From Bradyrhizobium sp. S69 (lineage in GTDB: Bacteria; Pseudomonadota; Alphaproteobacteria; Rhizobiales; Xanthobacteraceae), in contig NZ_LMUK01000016.1 in the NCBI RefSeq assembly GCF_009766005.1, positions 1-49,237 of the forward strand: DNA of 49,237 bases. The letters are read 5' to 3'. The position numbers and the translations under genes are program-made. The notes under the pieces were generated by a model. It was not told the origin of the DNA and did not search any database. It was given only the letters and a program-made list of their open reading frames with translations. The stretch's first letter is position 1. Each line of letters opens with the position of its first letter. Below are positions 31,338 to 39,888 of the stretch, one piece after another.

Positions 31338-31722
31338 GATCGACCCCACTTGTTGAGCTGCACGCGATCCCCCACGCACTTTGCCCCGCAGGGAGACCGT
31401 CTTTCGATCGAATGGCCCGCGCCATTGACGATTGAAACATTTGGAAACGCCGGGATGATCTACGACTATTGGGCGATTAGCTATTATCCTTGGACAGGTT
31501 GGCGGCGAGTGTGACTTAGCGGCAACAATATGATGATCGTCATCTGATGCCGGCCAGACATGGTCCGTGATGCCGGCCGGGCATGACCGGAAATCGGCCG
31601 GTTCGCCGGCTGGGCAAGATCGCGCCGTTTGATGCGGCAAACGCCTCTGGAAAGGCGAGGGCGAACCCTTCTATTGCGGCGCCGAACAGCCTATAATCCG
31701 GCCATGTCTTTGAGAGGGCTCA
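31338..31722. other. Intergenic region between divergent porin and protease genes
   Basis: No convincing gene is seen in these 385 bp. The region holds an AT-richer patch near 31440-31500, a palindrome ATGATGATCGTCAT near 31530-31544, and two close copies of TGATGCCGGCC (near 31546 and 31567). Promoters for both flanking genes must lie here but were not resolved. Confidence 0.6.
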
Positions 31723-33132
31723 ATGTTCCGATATTTCCGTGCTGCGGCGGCAATCGCCGTCCTTGCTATCATCTCGGTCACCGGCGCCGGAAAGGCACTC
31801 GCCCAGGACCGCCGGCCGCCGGCCTCACCGGCTGAGCTCAGGCTGTCCTACGCACCCATTGTGCAGCGGGTACAGCCCGCGGTGGTCAACGTCTTCGCCA
31901 CCAAGGTGGTGCAGAACCGCAATCCGCTGCTCGAGGACCCGATCTTCCGCCGCTTCTTCGGCGTTCCTGGCGACCAGCCCGAGCAGATGCAGCGTTCGCT
32001 GGGGTCGGGCGTGATGGTCGATCCGTCCGGTCTCGTCGTCACCAACGTCCACGTCATCGAGGGCGCCGATCAGGTCAAGGTGTCGCTGTCGGACAAGCGC
32101 GAATTCGAGGCCGAGATCGTGCTGAAGGATACACGAAGCGATCTGGCGGTATTGCGCCTGAAAGACACTCACGAGAAATTCCCAACGCTGGATTTCGCCA
32201 ATTCCGACGAGCTGATGGTGGGCGATGTCGTGCTCGCGATCGGCAATCCCTTTGGTGTCGGCCAGACCGTGACCCACGGCATCATTTCCGCGCTAGCGCG
32301 CACCCAAGTCGGAATCACCGACTACCAGTTCTTCATCCAGACCGATGCCGCGATCAACCCCGGCAATTCCGGCGGCGCGCTGGTCGACATGACCGGCAAG
32401 CTCGCCGGCATCAACACCGCGATCTTCTCGCGCTCCGGCGGTTCGCAGGGCATCGGCTTTGCCATCCCTGCCAACATGGTGCGCGTCGTGGTCGCCTCCG
32501 CCAAGAGCGGCGGCAAGGCGGTCAAGCGGCCGTGGCTGGGTGCGCGATTGCAGGCGGTGACGCCGGAGATCGCCGAGACATTGGGCCTCAAGCTTCCCAA
32601 CGGCGCGCTAGTGGCGAGCGTCGTGGCCGACAGTCCGGCGGCGAGGGCCGGTTTGAAGCTGTCCGATCTCATCGTCGGGATTGATGGGCAGACCATCGAG
32701 GATCCCAACGCGTTCGATTATCGTTTTGCGACCCGGCCGATCGGCGGAACGGCGCAGATCGACGTGCAGCGCGCCGGCAAGTCGCTGAAGCTTACGATCG
32801 TGCTCGAGACCGCACCTGATACCAACCGCGGCGAAATCGTCATCACGTCGCGTTCGCCGTTCCAGGGCGCCAAGGTCGCCAACATCTCGCCGGCGGTGGC
32901 GGATGAACTCCATCTCGATGCCGACACCCAAGGCGTCGTGGTGACCGATCTCGCCGATGACGGCACCGCCGCCAGTGTCGGATTCCAGAAGGGCGATATC
33001 ATCGTGGCCGTCAACAACCAGAAGATCGCCAAGACCAGCGACCTCGACAAGGTCGCGCAAGCATCTTCGCGGCTCTGGCGCATCACGCTGGTGCGTGGCG
33101 GCCAGCAGATCAACGTCACGCTCGGCGGATGA
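31723..33132 (+). CDS. DegP/DegQ family periplasmic serine protease
   Basis: 469 residues. The signal peptide ends after Ala27 (ALAQD). The trypsin-like domain has the full triad: His110 in TNVHVI, Asp140 in RSDLAVL, Ser216 in GNSGG. Two PDZ domains follow (about 275-360 and 370-469). It degrades or refolds damaged envelope proteins; substrate and regulation are not visible. The family resembles DegQ/MucD more than cytoplasmic HtrA variants. Its last four bases overlap the rarA start (ATGA), suggesting one transcript. Confidence 0.95.
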   Translation: MFRYFRAAAAIAVLAIISVTGAGKALAQDRRPPASPAELRLSYAPIVQRVQPAVVNVFATKVVQNRNPLLEDPIFRRFFGVPGDQPEQMQRSLGSGVMVDPSGLVVTNVHVIEGADQVKVSLSDKREFEAEIVLKDTRSDLAVLRLKDTHEKFPTLDFANSDELMVGDVVLAIGNPFGVGQTVTHGIISALARTQVGITDYQFFIQTDAAINPGNSGGALVDMTGKLAGINTAIFSRSGGSQGIGFAIPANMVRVVVASAKSGGKAVKRPWLGARLQAVTPEIAETLGLKLPNGALVASVVADSPAARAGLKLSDLIVGIDGQTIEDPNAFDYRFATRPIGGTAQIDVQRAGKSLKLTIVLETAPDTNRGEIVITSRSPFQGAKVANISPAVADELHLDADTQGVVVTDLADDGTAASVGFQKGDIIVAVNNQKIAKTSDLDKVAQASSRLWRITLVRGGQQINVTLGG

Positions 33133-34463
33133 GCCCGAAGCGCCCACGCGAAACCGCAACGCTGTTCGCAGCGGCAGGAATGGAGCGGGACGCGCCGCAT
33201 CCGCTTCCGGACAGGCTACGCCCGCGCATCCTGTCGGAGGTCGTAGGGCAAGATCACATCCTCGGCCCGGACGGTGCGCTGACCCGGATGCTGGCGACGC
33301 GGACGCTGGGCTCGCTGGTATTCTGGGGACCGCCGGGCACCGGCAAGACCACGGTGGCGCGGCTGTTGGCGGACGCCACCGAACTGCATTTCGAGCAGCT
33401 CTCCGCGGTATTTTCCGGCGTCGCCGACCTGAAGAAGGCGTTCGACGCCGCCCGCGCGCGGCGCGAAACCGGCAAGGGCACGCTGCTGTTCGTCGACGAG
33501 GTGCATCGCTTCAATCGCGCCCAGCAGGATTCGTTTCTGCCCGTGATGGAAGACGGCACCGTGGTGCTGGTCGGCGCCACCACAGAAAATCCCTCGTTCG
33601 AACTCAACGCCGCTCTGTTATCGCGGGCGCGGGTGCTGGTGTTTCATTCGCTCGATCCGGTCGCGGTGGAAAAACTGTTCGTTCATGCCGAAGCGATCGA
33701 GGGCAAAAAGCTGCCGCTCGATGCCGAGGCTCGCGCCGTGCTGGTGCGGATGGCTGACGGCGACGGCCGCGCCGCGCTGACATTGGCCGAAGAGGTCTGG
33801 CGCTCGGCGCGCGAAAGCGAAACATTCGATGCCAAGCAATTGCAGGACATCCTGCAGCGCCGTGCGCCGATCTACGACAAATCGGCGGACGGTCACTACA
33901 ACCTGATTTCGGCGCTGCATAAATCGGTGCGCGGCTCCGATCCCGACGCCGCTTTGTATTATCTAGCGCGGATGATGGACGCCGGCGAGGATCCGCTGTT
34001 CCTGGCGCGCCGCGTGGTTCGCATGGCGGTCGAGGATATTGGTCTGGCCGATCCGCAGGCCCTGGTGATCTGCAACGCGGCCAAGGAGGCCTATGATTTC
34101 CTTGGCTCTCCCGAAGGCGAACTGGCGATCGCGCAAGCGGTGATTTACCTCGCCACCGCGCCGAAATCCAACGCCGCCTATAAGGCGTTTGGCGCGGCGA
34201 TGCGCGCGGCCAAAGAGGGCGGTTCGCTGCTGCCGCCTAAACACGTCCTGAACTCGCCGACCAACCTGATGAAGTCGGAAGGCTATGGCGCGGGCTACCA
34301 ATACGACCACGACACGCCGGAAGCATTTTCCGGGCAGGACTATTTTCCGGAAGCGCTGGGCCGCCAGACCTTCTATGATCCGCCCGACCGCGGCTTCGAG
34401 CGCGAGATTCGTCGGCGGCTGGACTATTGGGCGAAGCTGCGCAAGGAGCGGGTGGTGAAGTAG
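33129..34463 (+). CDS. rarA: Replication-associated recombination protein A (RarA/MgsA AAA+ ATPase)
   Basis: 444 residues, a cytoplasmic AAA+ ATPase of the RarA/MgsA/WRNIP1 family that acts at stalled replication forks. Walker A GPPGTGKT is at 67-74, Walker B LLFVDEVHRF follows, then sensor 1 in VLVGATTENPSFELN and an arginine-finger region SRARVLVFHSL. The C-terminal tetramerisation region (SDPDAALYYLARMMDAGEDP, then PPKHVLNSPT) is complete. It overlaps degQ by four bases. Confidence 0.96.
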   Translation: MSPKRPRETATLFAAAGMERDAPHPLPDRLRPRILSEVVGQDHILGPDGALTRMLATRTLGSLVFWGPPGTGKTTVARLLADATELHFEQLSAVFSGVADLKKAFDAARARRETGKGTLLFVDEVHRFNRAQQDSFLPVMEDGTVVLVGATTENPSFELNAALLSRARVLVFHSLDPVAVEKLFVHAEAIEGKKLPLDAEARAVLVRMADGDGRAALTLAEEVWRSARESETFDAKQLQDILQRRAPIYDKSADGHYNLISALHKSVRGSDPDAALYYLARMMDAGEDPLFLARRVVRMAVEDIGLADPQALVICNAAKEAYDFLGSPEGELAIAQAVIYLATAPKSNAAYKAFGAAMRAAKEGGSLLPPKHVLNSPTNLMKSEGYGAGYQYDHDTPEAFSGQDYFPEALGRQTFYDPPDRGFEREIRRRLDYWAKLRKERVVK

Positions 34464-34504
34464 AGATCCGGGTCTTATCAGTAGCTCAAGCGGGTCATTT
34501 ACTG

Positions 34505-34533
34505 TTTACGTAAGTCGTAAATCGAGCTATCAT
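34505..34533 (+). promoter_or_regulatory. Promoter and operator of the higBA pair
   Basis: TTTACG (34505-34510) and TATCAT (34528-34533) are spaced 17 bp apart. The inverted repeat TTTAC (34505-34509) with GTAAA (34517-34521) overlaps the -35 box, a normal place for an autoregulatory antitoxin operator. The -10 box ends eight bases before the toxin ATG, so the transcript may be leaderless. Confidence 0.55.
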
Positions 34534-34541
34534 TCTCGATC

Positions 34542-34826
34542 ATGATCGTTGGCTACAGAAACAGACGCACTGAAAGGTTTGCGCCCGGCCAACATGTCAA
34601 GGAGTTCTCCGGCTTTGCGAGGCAAGCGGAGGCGCGCCTCGATCGACTTGAGGCGGCGACGAGCCTGGCTGACTTGGCGGCATTGCCTGGCAACCGGCTC
34701 GAGGAACTCAAGGGCGATCGTGCCGGCCAGTTTTCGATTCGAATCAACGATCAATGGCGGATTTGTTTTACATGGCCCAAGGGATCACCAGGCCCTGTTG
34801 ACGTAGAGATTGTGGATTATCACTGA
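34542..34826 (+). CDS. higB: HigB-like toxin of the RelE superfamily
   Basis: 94 residues. MIVGYRNRRTERF and NRLEELKGDRAGQFSIRIND, then QWRICFTW, match the HigB/RelE ribosome-dependent mRNA interferase fold. The order toxin first, antitoxin second is the HigBA arrangement. The antitoxin follows after 12 bp. In this family the toxin cuts mRNA on the ribosome during stress; activity here is inferred. Key basic and aromatic residues appear present, so it is not obviously dead. Confidence 0.92.
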   Translation: MIVGYRNRRTERFAPGQHVKEFSGFARQAEARLDRLEAATSLADLAALPGNRLEELKGDRAGQFSIRINDQWRICFTWPKGSPGPVDVEIVDYH

Positions 34827-34838
34827 GGTTATATCGTT

Positions 34839-35156
34839 ATGACCCGTAGCCCCATTCATCCTGGCGAACATCTTGCGGAAGAATTGCGCGAGCTTGGCAT
34901 CAGCGCGGCGGAGCTTTCGCGCCAGATCGACGTGCCGGTCAACCGGATTACGGGGATCATTCACGGCCAGCGCGGGATCACCGCCGATACGGCGCTGCGC
35001 CTCGGGCATTGGTTCGGCACCAGCCCGCAATTCTGGATGAATTTGCAGCAGCTTTACGAATTGCGCTTGGCGGAAGGCGAGGTCGGAAGTCAAATCGCTG
35101 CCTTACCCCGCCGTGTAACGCGTTCGACTACGCGCAAGTTTGGACATACAGCATGA
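34839..35156 (+). CDS. higA: HigA-like antitoxin, XRE-type helix-turn-helix
   Basis: 105 residues. IHPGEHLAEELRELGISAAE opens an XRE helix-turn-helix domain, continuing LSRQIDVPVNRITGIIHGQR, ITADTALRLGHWFGTSPQFW, and the family signature NLQQLYELRLAE. The C-terminal 15-20 residues (PRRVTRSTTRKFGHTA) look less typical. It should bind HigB and repress its own promoter. The stop overlaps the start of the next gene by four bases. Confidence 0.93.
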   Translation: MTRSPIHPGEHLAEELRELGISAAELSRQIDVPVNRITGIIHGQRGITADTALRLGHWFGTSPQFWMNLQQLYELRLAEGEVGSQIAALPRRVTRSTTRKFGHTA

Positions 35157-36361
35157 GCCGTCGCGTCAAGAGACCTCTGCGCCCAGCGGGCGACCGCCCC
35201 AAGGGCGCGCGCCCGTACCGGGGCTCGCAGGCCGAGCGCCCACCGTCGAAGTCGCCTCGTCCGGGTGGCAAGCCGGCGCCGCGTTTTGCGGCCTCGGCGC
35301 CGCGCGCGCCGAAGCCTGTGCCTTTTGTTCCCGAGCCGGAGAAGGTCGTTGCCGAGCTGCCGCCGTTGCCGACCAAGGTGCAGACCTTCGTGGTGACCGC
35401 GGACGAGAACAACATGCGGGTCGATCGCTTCCTGGAAGCGCGCTTCCCCGGCCTGTCGTTCTCCCACATCCAGCGCATCGTCCGTAAGGGCGAGTTGCGC
35501 GTCAACGGTAAGCGCGCCGATAGCAAGGACCGGATCGAAGAGGGCCAGAGCATCCGCATCCCGCCGCTGAAGCTGGATACGCCCAAGGTCGCGGGCCATC
35601 TGTCGGAGGCCGAGAACAAGACGCTGCAGACGCTCAAGGACATGATCCTGTTCGAGGATGCCGACGTCATGGTGCTGAACAAGCCGGCCGGGCTTGCGGT
35701 GCAGGGCGGCTCCGGCGTCACCCGCAATGTCGACGACATGCTGGAAGTGATGCGCGACGCGAAGGGCCAGAAGCCGCGGCTGGTGCATCGGCTCGACAAG
35801 GAGACCTCGGGCTGTCTGTTGATTGCGAAAACGCGTTTCGCAGCCACCGCGCTGACCGGTTCGTTCCGCCATCGCTCGGCCCGCAAGATCTACTGGGCGC
35901 TGGTCGCCGGCGTGCCGAAGCCGAAGCAGGGCCGCATCTCGACTTATCTTGCCAAGGAAGAGGGCGAGGACGATACCATCATGCGGATCGCGGCCCATGG
36001 CGACGAGGGCGCCAGCCACGCGGTGACCTATTACGCGGTGGTTGAAACCTCGGCGCAGAAGCTGGCCTGGGTGTCGCTGAAACCGGTCACCGGCCGGACC
36101 CATCAATTGCGCGCGCATATGGCGCATATCGATCACGCCATCGTCGGCGATCCCAAATATTTCAACAAGGAAAATTGGCAATTGCCGGGCGGCCTGCAAA
36201 AGCGGCTGCATCTGTTGGCGCGTCGGATCGTGATCCCGCACCCGCGCGGCGGGGTGATCGACGCCACCGCGCCGCTGCCACCGCACATGCTGCAATCGTG
36301 GAATCTGCTGGGTCTCGAAGCCGATCGCTTCGATCCGATCGAGAATGCGCCGGAAGAGTGA
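35153..36361 (+). CDS. RluA family rRNA pseudouridine synthase, RluC/RluD type
   Basis: 402 residues from the ATG at 35153. A low-complexity Arg/Pro/Lys-rich N-terminus (about 1-75) precedes an S4 RNA-binding domain (MRVDRFLEARFPGLSFSHIQ) and the catalytic domain with the RluA motif HRLDKETSG; the catalytic residue is Asp215. It isomerises uridines in 23S rRNA to pseudouridine. RluC is the best guess because of the S4 domain, but RluD-like activity is possible. A frame reaching back to 35009 lies inside the antitoxin gene and is rejected. Confidence 0.93.
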   Translation: MSRRVKRPLRPAGDRPKGARPYRGSQAERPPSKSPRPGGKPAPRFAASAPRAPKPVPFVPEPEKVVAELPPLPTKVQTFVVTADENNMRVDRFLEARFPGLSFSHIQRIVRKGELRVNGKRADSKDRIEEGQSIRIPPLKLDTPKVAGHLSEAENKTLQTLKDMILFEDADVMVLNKPAGLAVQGGSGVTRNVDDMLEVMRDAKGQKPRLVHRLDKETSGCLLIAKTRFAATALTGSFRHRSARKIYWALVAGVPKPKQGRISTYLAKEEGEDDTIMRIAAHGDEGASHAVTYYAVVETSAQKLAWVSLKPVTGRTHQLRAHMAHIDHAIVGDPKYFNKENWQLPGGLQKRLHLLARRIVIPHPRGGVIDATAPLPPHMLQSWNLLGLEADRFDPIENAPEE

Positions 36362-36370
36362 AGCGCGAAC

Positions 36371-36817
36371 CTATCTCCCGTACTGCGCCAGGAACATCCG
36401 CAGTGAATCATGCGGGCTTTCGACATCGCTGATGACCCAGCCATCGGGGCCATCGACCACAATGAAATTCAGCGTCACCGCGCGGCCATTGTTGTCGAAG
36501 GAAGCCGCGACATAGGTCTTGTCGAATTGCCGGCGCAGGATCGAGATCGAGATGCCGCCGAGCTTCCAGGTCGGGCTCTGCACGAAGAAATCGTAAGGCT
36601 GCCGCTTCAACGAAAGCCACGTCTCGCGCAGGCCTGGATCGAAGAACTGGCGCGCGGTGTCGCCGTCGCGCGGCAGCCCGCTCGAGAGTGCGGACGAGCA
36701 GTCGCCGTAATAAGCGTAGAGATTCCGCACCACCGATTCCGGCGAACGAAATCCGGCCTGCGGCGTCGAGATGCCGAAGCCGGCCAATAGACCCAGAATG
36801 GCCGCTAAAATTCTCAA
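36371..36817 (-). CDS. Secreted DUF3828-like protein
   Basis: 148 residues. The N-terminus MRILAAILGLLAGFGIS is a signal peptide with likely cleavage near residue 20. The rest (SPESVVRNLYAYYGDCSSAL, DTARQFFDPGL, and VTLNFIVVDGPDGWVISDVE) resembles DUF3828 proteins, which are related to the NTF2-like fold and of unknown function. It converges on the pseudouridine synthase with only nine bases between stops. Confidence 0.8.
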   Translation of the reverse strand: MRILAAILGLLAGFGISTPQAGFRSPESVVRNLYAYYGDCSSALSSGLPRDGDTARQFFDPGLRETWLSLKRQPYDFFVQSPTWKLGGISISILRRQFDKTYVAASFDNNGRAVTLNFIVVDGPDGWVISDVESPHDSLRMFLAQYGR

Positions 36818-36897
36818 CCCCGCAGGCTCGCTTTATCCGCGGGCGATCTTATCCTATTCTCGATCGATTTTATCAGTGATGGACCGGCGATATCAGC

Positions 36898-37689
36898 ATG
36901 CGTGAATTATTCGACGAGGTAGCCGGAAAATCTGGGCTCGACCCCGAGGAGGCGGTCAGGCGCACCACGCGGGTGCCGCAGCGCAAGCGCTTTTACAAGC
37001 AGGTTGACGTCAGCGGGACGCCGGAGGGTTTTGCGATTATCCTCGACGGCAAGCAGGTGCGGACGCCGTCCGGGCGGCCATTGCTGGCGCCGAGCAGGGA
37101 CATCGCCGACGGCATCGCAGCGGAATGGAATGCGCAGGTCGAGACCATCAATCCCCTGACCATGCCGTTGACGCGCTTTGCCAATACGGTCGGCGAGGCC
37201 GTGGTCGACCGGGTCGACGCGGTGGCCGAAGACGTCGCGAAATATCTCGGCACGGATTTGCTGTTCTACCGCGCCGGTCATCCGGAGGCGCTGGTGGTGC
37301 GGGAAGCCGCGCTGTGGGATCCGGTGGTGTTCTGGGCGGCCGAGGCGCTGGGTGCGCATTTTATCCTGGCCGAAGGCATCGTGCATGTCCGCCAGCCGGA
37401 ATCCGCGATCGCGGCGGCCCGCGGCGCGCTGCCGGTGGATCCCTGGTCGATCGCCGCCCTTCACGTGATCACGACATTGACCGGTTCGGCGCTGCTCGCC
37501 TTGGCGCTCCAGCACGGTGTACTCGATGCCGATCAGGTCTGGGCCGCCGCCCATGTCGACGAGGACTGGAACAGCGAAAAATGGGGCGTCGATGCGGAGG
37601 TCGCCGCGCGCCGTGCCGTCCGGCTGGTCGACTTCAAGGCTGCCGCAGACATTCTCAAATCGTTAACGGCGGCCGCCGCGCAGGTTTGA
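36898..37689 (+). CDS. ATP12 family F1-ATPase assembly chaperone
   Basis: 263 residues. KRFYKQVDVSGTPEGFAIIL, LDGKQVRTPSGRPLLAPS and NPLTMPLTRFANT are the ATP12 signatures. In mitochondria ATP12 binds the F1 alpha subunit before hexamer assembly; alphaproteobacteria keep the homologue. It acts in the cytoplasm, probably in ATP synthase assembly. It is not beside the atp operon, as is common in this group. The C-terminal VDEDWNSEKWGVDAEVAARR is intact. Confidence 0.93.
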   Translation: MRELFDEVAGKSGLDPEEAVRRTTRVPQRKRFYKQVDVSGTPEGFAIILDGKQVRTPSGRPLLAPSRDIADGIAAEWNAQVETINPLTMPLTRFANTVGEAVVDRVDAVAEDVAKYLGTDLLFYRAGHPEALVVREAALWDPVVFWAAEALGAHFILAEGIVHVRQPESAIAAARGALPVDPWSIAALHVITTLTGSALLALALQHGVLDADQVWAAAHVDEDWNSEKWGVDAEVAARRAVRLVDFKAAADILKSLTAAAAQV

Positions 37690-37773
37690 TCGGCTCGGTT
37701 AACGAGAGGTTCAGGACAGCGGGATAGGTTCGGCCGGGCATGATCCCGAAGTCTTGAACTGAAGTCTTTGCCC

Positions 37774-39585
37774 ATGTCGATCACGATCAATCCGACCGTC
37801 CCATTGGTCGCAGCGCAGGGCGTTACGTCCAATATCGTGCTGCAGCCGGGAACGGTGATCAATGCCCAGGTGCAGCAGCTGCTCGGCAACGACCAGGTGC
37901 GGATCGCGATCGGCGGCCAGTCGCTCGATGTGGCCTCGCAGGTTCCGCTGCAGGCCGGCCAGACCTTGCAGCTTGCGGTCTCGCAAGCCCCCGATGGCAC
38001 GATCAACCTCGCGGTCGTCAACCAGCAGGCCGGCGTCCCGGCGAGCCAGCCGGCCGCAAGTTCCGTGGCGTCGAATGTCACCTCCGATGCGGTCACCCTG
38101 ACATCGGCGATCGCTGCGACCACGACCACGACGGCCGCAGCTGCGCCGCAGCCTCAACTGACGGTGCTACAGGCGCTCGCGGTGTCGGCGGTGGCCGAGA
38201 CCGCGGCGACCCAGCAGACCAGCCTGGCGCCGCTGTTTGCCAATCTCGGCGTCGCCGCCAACTCGGGAGGCCTGCCGGCGTCGGTACAGCAAGCGGCGAG
38301 CGCGGTGCTGGCGCAGCGCACCAGCCTCGATCAGGGCCTGAGCGGCACCGACATCAAGCAGGCGTTCCAGAGCTCCGGCCTGTTTCTGGAGGCCTCGCTG
38401 GCCCAGGGATCGGCATCGTCCGGCTCGCCTGACCTCAAGGCGGCGCTGATCGTGCTGCGCCAGGTGCTGACATCGGCGCTGACATCGGCGAGCGAAAACA
38501 CCACGGCCGCGGCAACGCTGGTGCCATCAAGCGGGCAGCCGGCCACGACAACACCCGGCGCGGTGCCGGCAAGCGCGACAGCGGCGACCCTGGTGCTGGA
38601 GCAGGGCGCTGGCGGCGCAGCGCAGGTCCTTGCAACTCCGTCCATCGTCATCACCGCCGAGCCGGAGACAACGTCGCCTTCGCTGGTGCCGACGTCCGGA
38701 GGCACGACCCCGAGCGCGCTGCTGCAAGCCGAGGCGCCGGAGATTTCCCAAGCCGTTCTCGAGTTCAGCGCGGCGGGCTCGATCATCGCGCCGGCTGCGA
38801 CGCCGGCCGATGCGGCGGCGCGTACCGCCGCGAGCAGCGCCGCGCTCAATTTGTTGCAGGAAGCCGTTCAGGCTGGTCCGCTGACCAGCCCGCTCGCCGC
38901 GGCAAGTGCATCGGGGCTGATGTTCGACAACAGCCAGATGCTGTCGCTGCTTCCGGCGGTGGCCGGCGCCCGGCTGCCGAACACCGACGCATCAGGCTTT
39001 GCCCGCACCAACGTGCCGCCGCCGCCGATCAACGGCGCGTTGCCGGCGGCGCAGCCGGTGATGGCGGCGACGTTGGCCTCGCATTCGCCGCCCGAGACCG
39101 CGATGCATGTCCTGCTCGCCGATACTGACGGGGCGATCGCGCGGCAGACGCTGCTGCAAGTGGCCTCGCTGCCGGATCAGGTCGACCCCTCGACCGGGCG
39201 GATCGATCCCGCGGCGCAGCGCTGGAATTTTGAAATTCCGTTCCTGACGCCGCAGGGCACCGCGATGGCGCAGTTCGAGATTTCGCGCGACGGCGGCGGC
39301 ACCGAATCCGAGGCTGCCAAGCGGGCGTGGCGGGCGCGGTTTACGCTGGATGTCGAACCGGCCGGCCCGGTGCACGCGCTGGTGTCGCTGAACGGCGACA
39401 AGACATCGGTGCGGATGTGGGCGGAGCGGCCGGCGACCGCCGATCAATTGCGCGCCGGCGTCACGCTGCTCAGCCAGGCGCTCAGCCGCGCCGAACTGCA
39501 GCCGGGCGACATTGTGATCCGCGACGGCGCGCCGTCGCAGCCGGCCGCGGCGAGGGCCGGGCATTTTCTGGATCGCGCGCTATGA
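37774..39585 (+). CDS. FliK-like flagellar hook-length control protein
   Basis: 603 residues from the ATG at 37774; a TTG six bases upstream is less likely. The long middle part is low-complexity, rich in Ala, Thr, Ser, Gln and Pro, as in FliK molecular rulers. Residues about 480-595 (WNFEIPFLTPQGTAMAQFEI, then LVSLNGDKTSVRMWAERPAT) match the FliK C-terminal domain that switches export substrate by contacting FlhB. No flagellar cluster is nearby. It overlaps the next gene by four bases, supporting a functional pair. Confidence 0.82.
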   Translation: MSITINPTVPLVAAQGVTSNIVLQPGTVINAQVQQLLGNDQVRIAIGGQSLDVASQVPLQAGQTLQLAVSQAPDGTINLAVVNQQAGVPASQPAASSVASNVTSDAVTLTSAIAATTTTTAAAAPQPQLTVLQALAVSAVAETAATQQTSLAPLFANLGVAANSGGLPASVQQAASAVLAQRTSLDQGLSGTDIKQAFQSSGLFLEASLAQGSASSGSPDLKAALIVLRQVLTSALTSASENTTAAATLVPSSGQPATTTPGAVPASATAATLVLEQGAGGAAQVLATPSIVITAEPETTSPSLVPTSGGTTPSALLQAEAPEISQAVLEFSAAGSIIAPAATPADAAARTAASSAALNLLQEAVQAGPLTSPLAAASASGLMFDNSQMLSLLPAVAGARLPNTDASGFARTNVPPPPINGALPAAQPVMAATLASHSPPETAMHVLLADTDGAIARQTLLQVASLPDQVDPSTGRIDPAAQRWNFEIPFLTPQGTAMAQFEISRDGGGTESEAAKRAWRARFTLDVEPAGPVHALVSLNGDKTSVRMWAERPATADQLRAGVTLLSQALSRAELQPGDIVIRDGAPSQPAAARAGHFLDRAL

Positions 39586-39848
39586 GCGAACCGGCCAAAA
39601 GACAGCTCGCGGTCGCGCTGCATTATGACCGCACCGGCGCGCCGCGGGTGGTCGCCAAGGGCAAGGGCACCCTCGGCGCCAAGATCATCGAGGTCGCCAA
39701 GGAACATGGCATCCCGATCGAGGAAAACGAGGTGCTGGCGGGCGCCTTGTCGAATGTCGAGATCGGCGACGAGATTCCGGCCGAACTCTACAAGGCGGTG
39801 GCCGAAGTGCTGATCTTCGTGCTGCGGCTATCGGGGCGGATTCGCTGA
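39582..39848 (+). CDS. FhlB: FlhB C-terminal-like protein
   Basis: 88 residues. AVALHYDRTGAPRVVAKGKG and NEVLAGALSNVEIGDEIPAE, then LYKAVAEVLIFVLRL, match the cytoplasmic FlhB segment downstream of the NPTH autocleavage site. The membrane domain and the NPTH site are absent, as in FhlB proteins. It is coupled to the FliK-like gene by an ATGA overlap, so a role in the export specificity switch is likely. Confidence 0.88.
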   Translation: MSEPAKRQLAVALHYDRTGAPRVVAKGKGTLGAKIIEVAKEHGIPIEENEVLAGALSNVEIGDEIPAELYKAVAEVLIFVLRLSGRIR

Positions 39849-39888
39849 GGCGCAGCACGCCCCCGGAAGTTCCGGAGAGGGACCAGAT

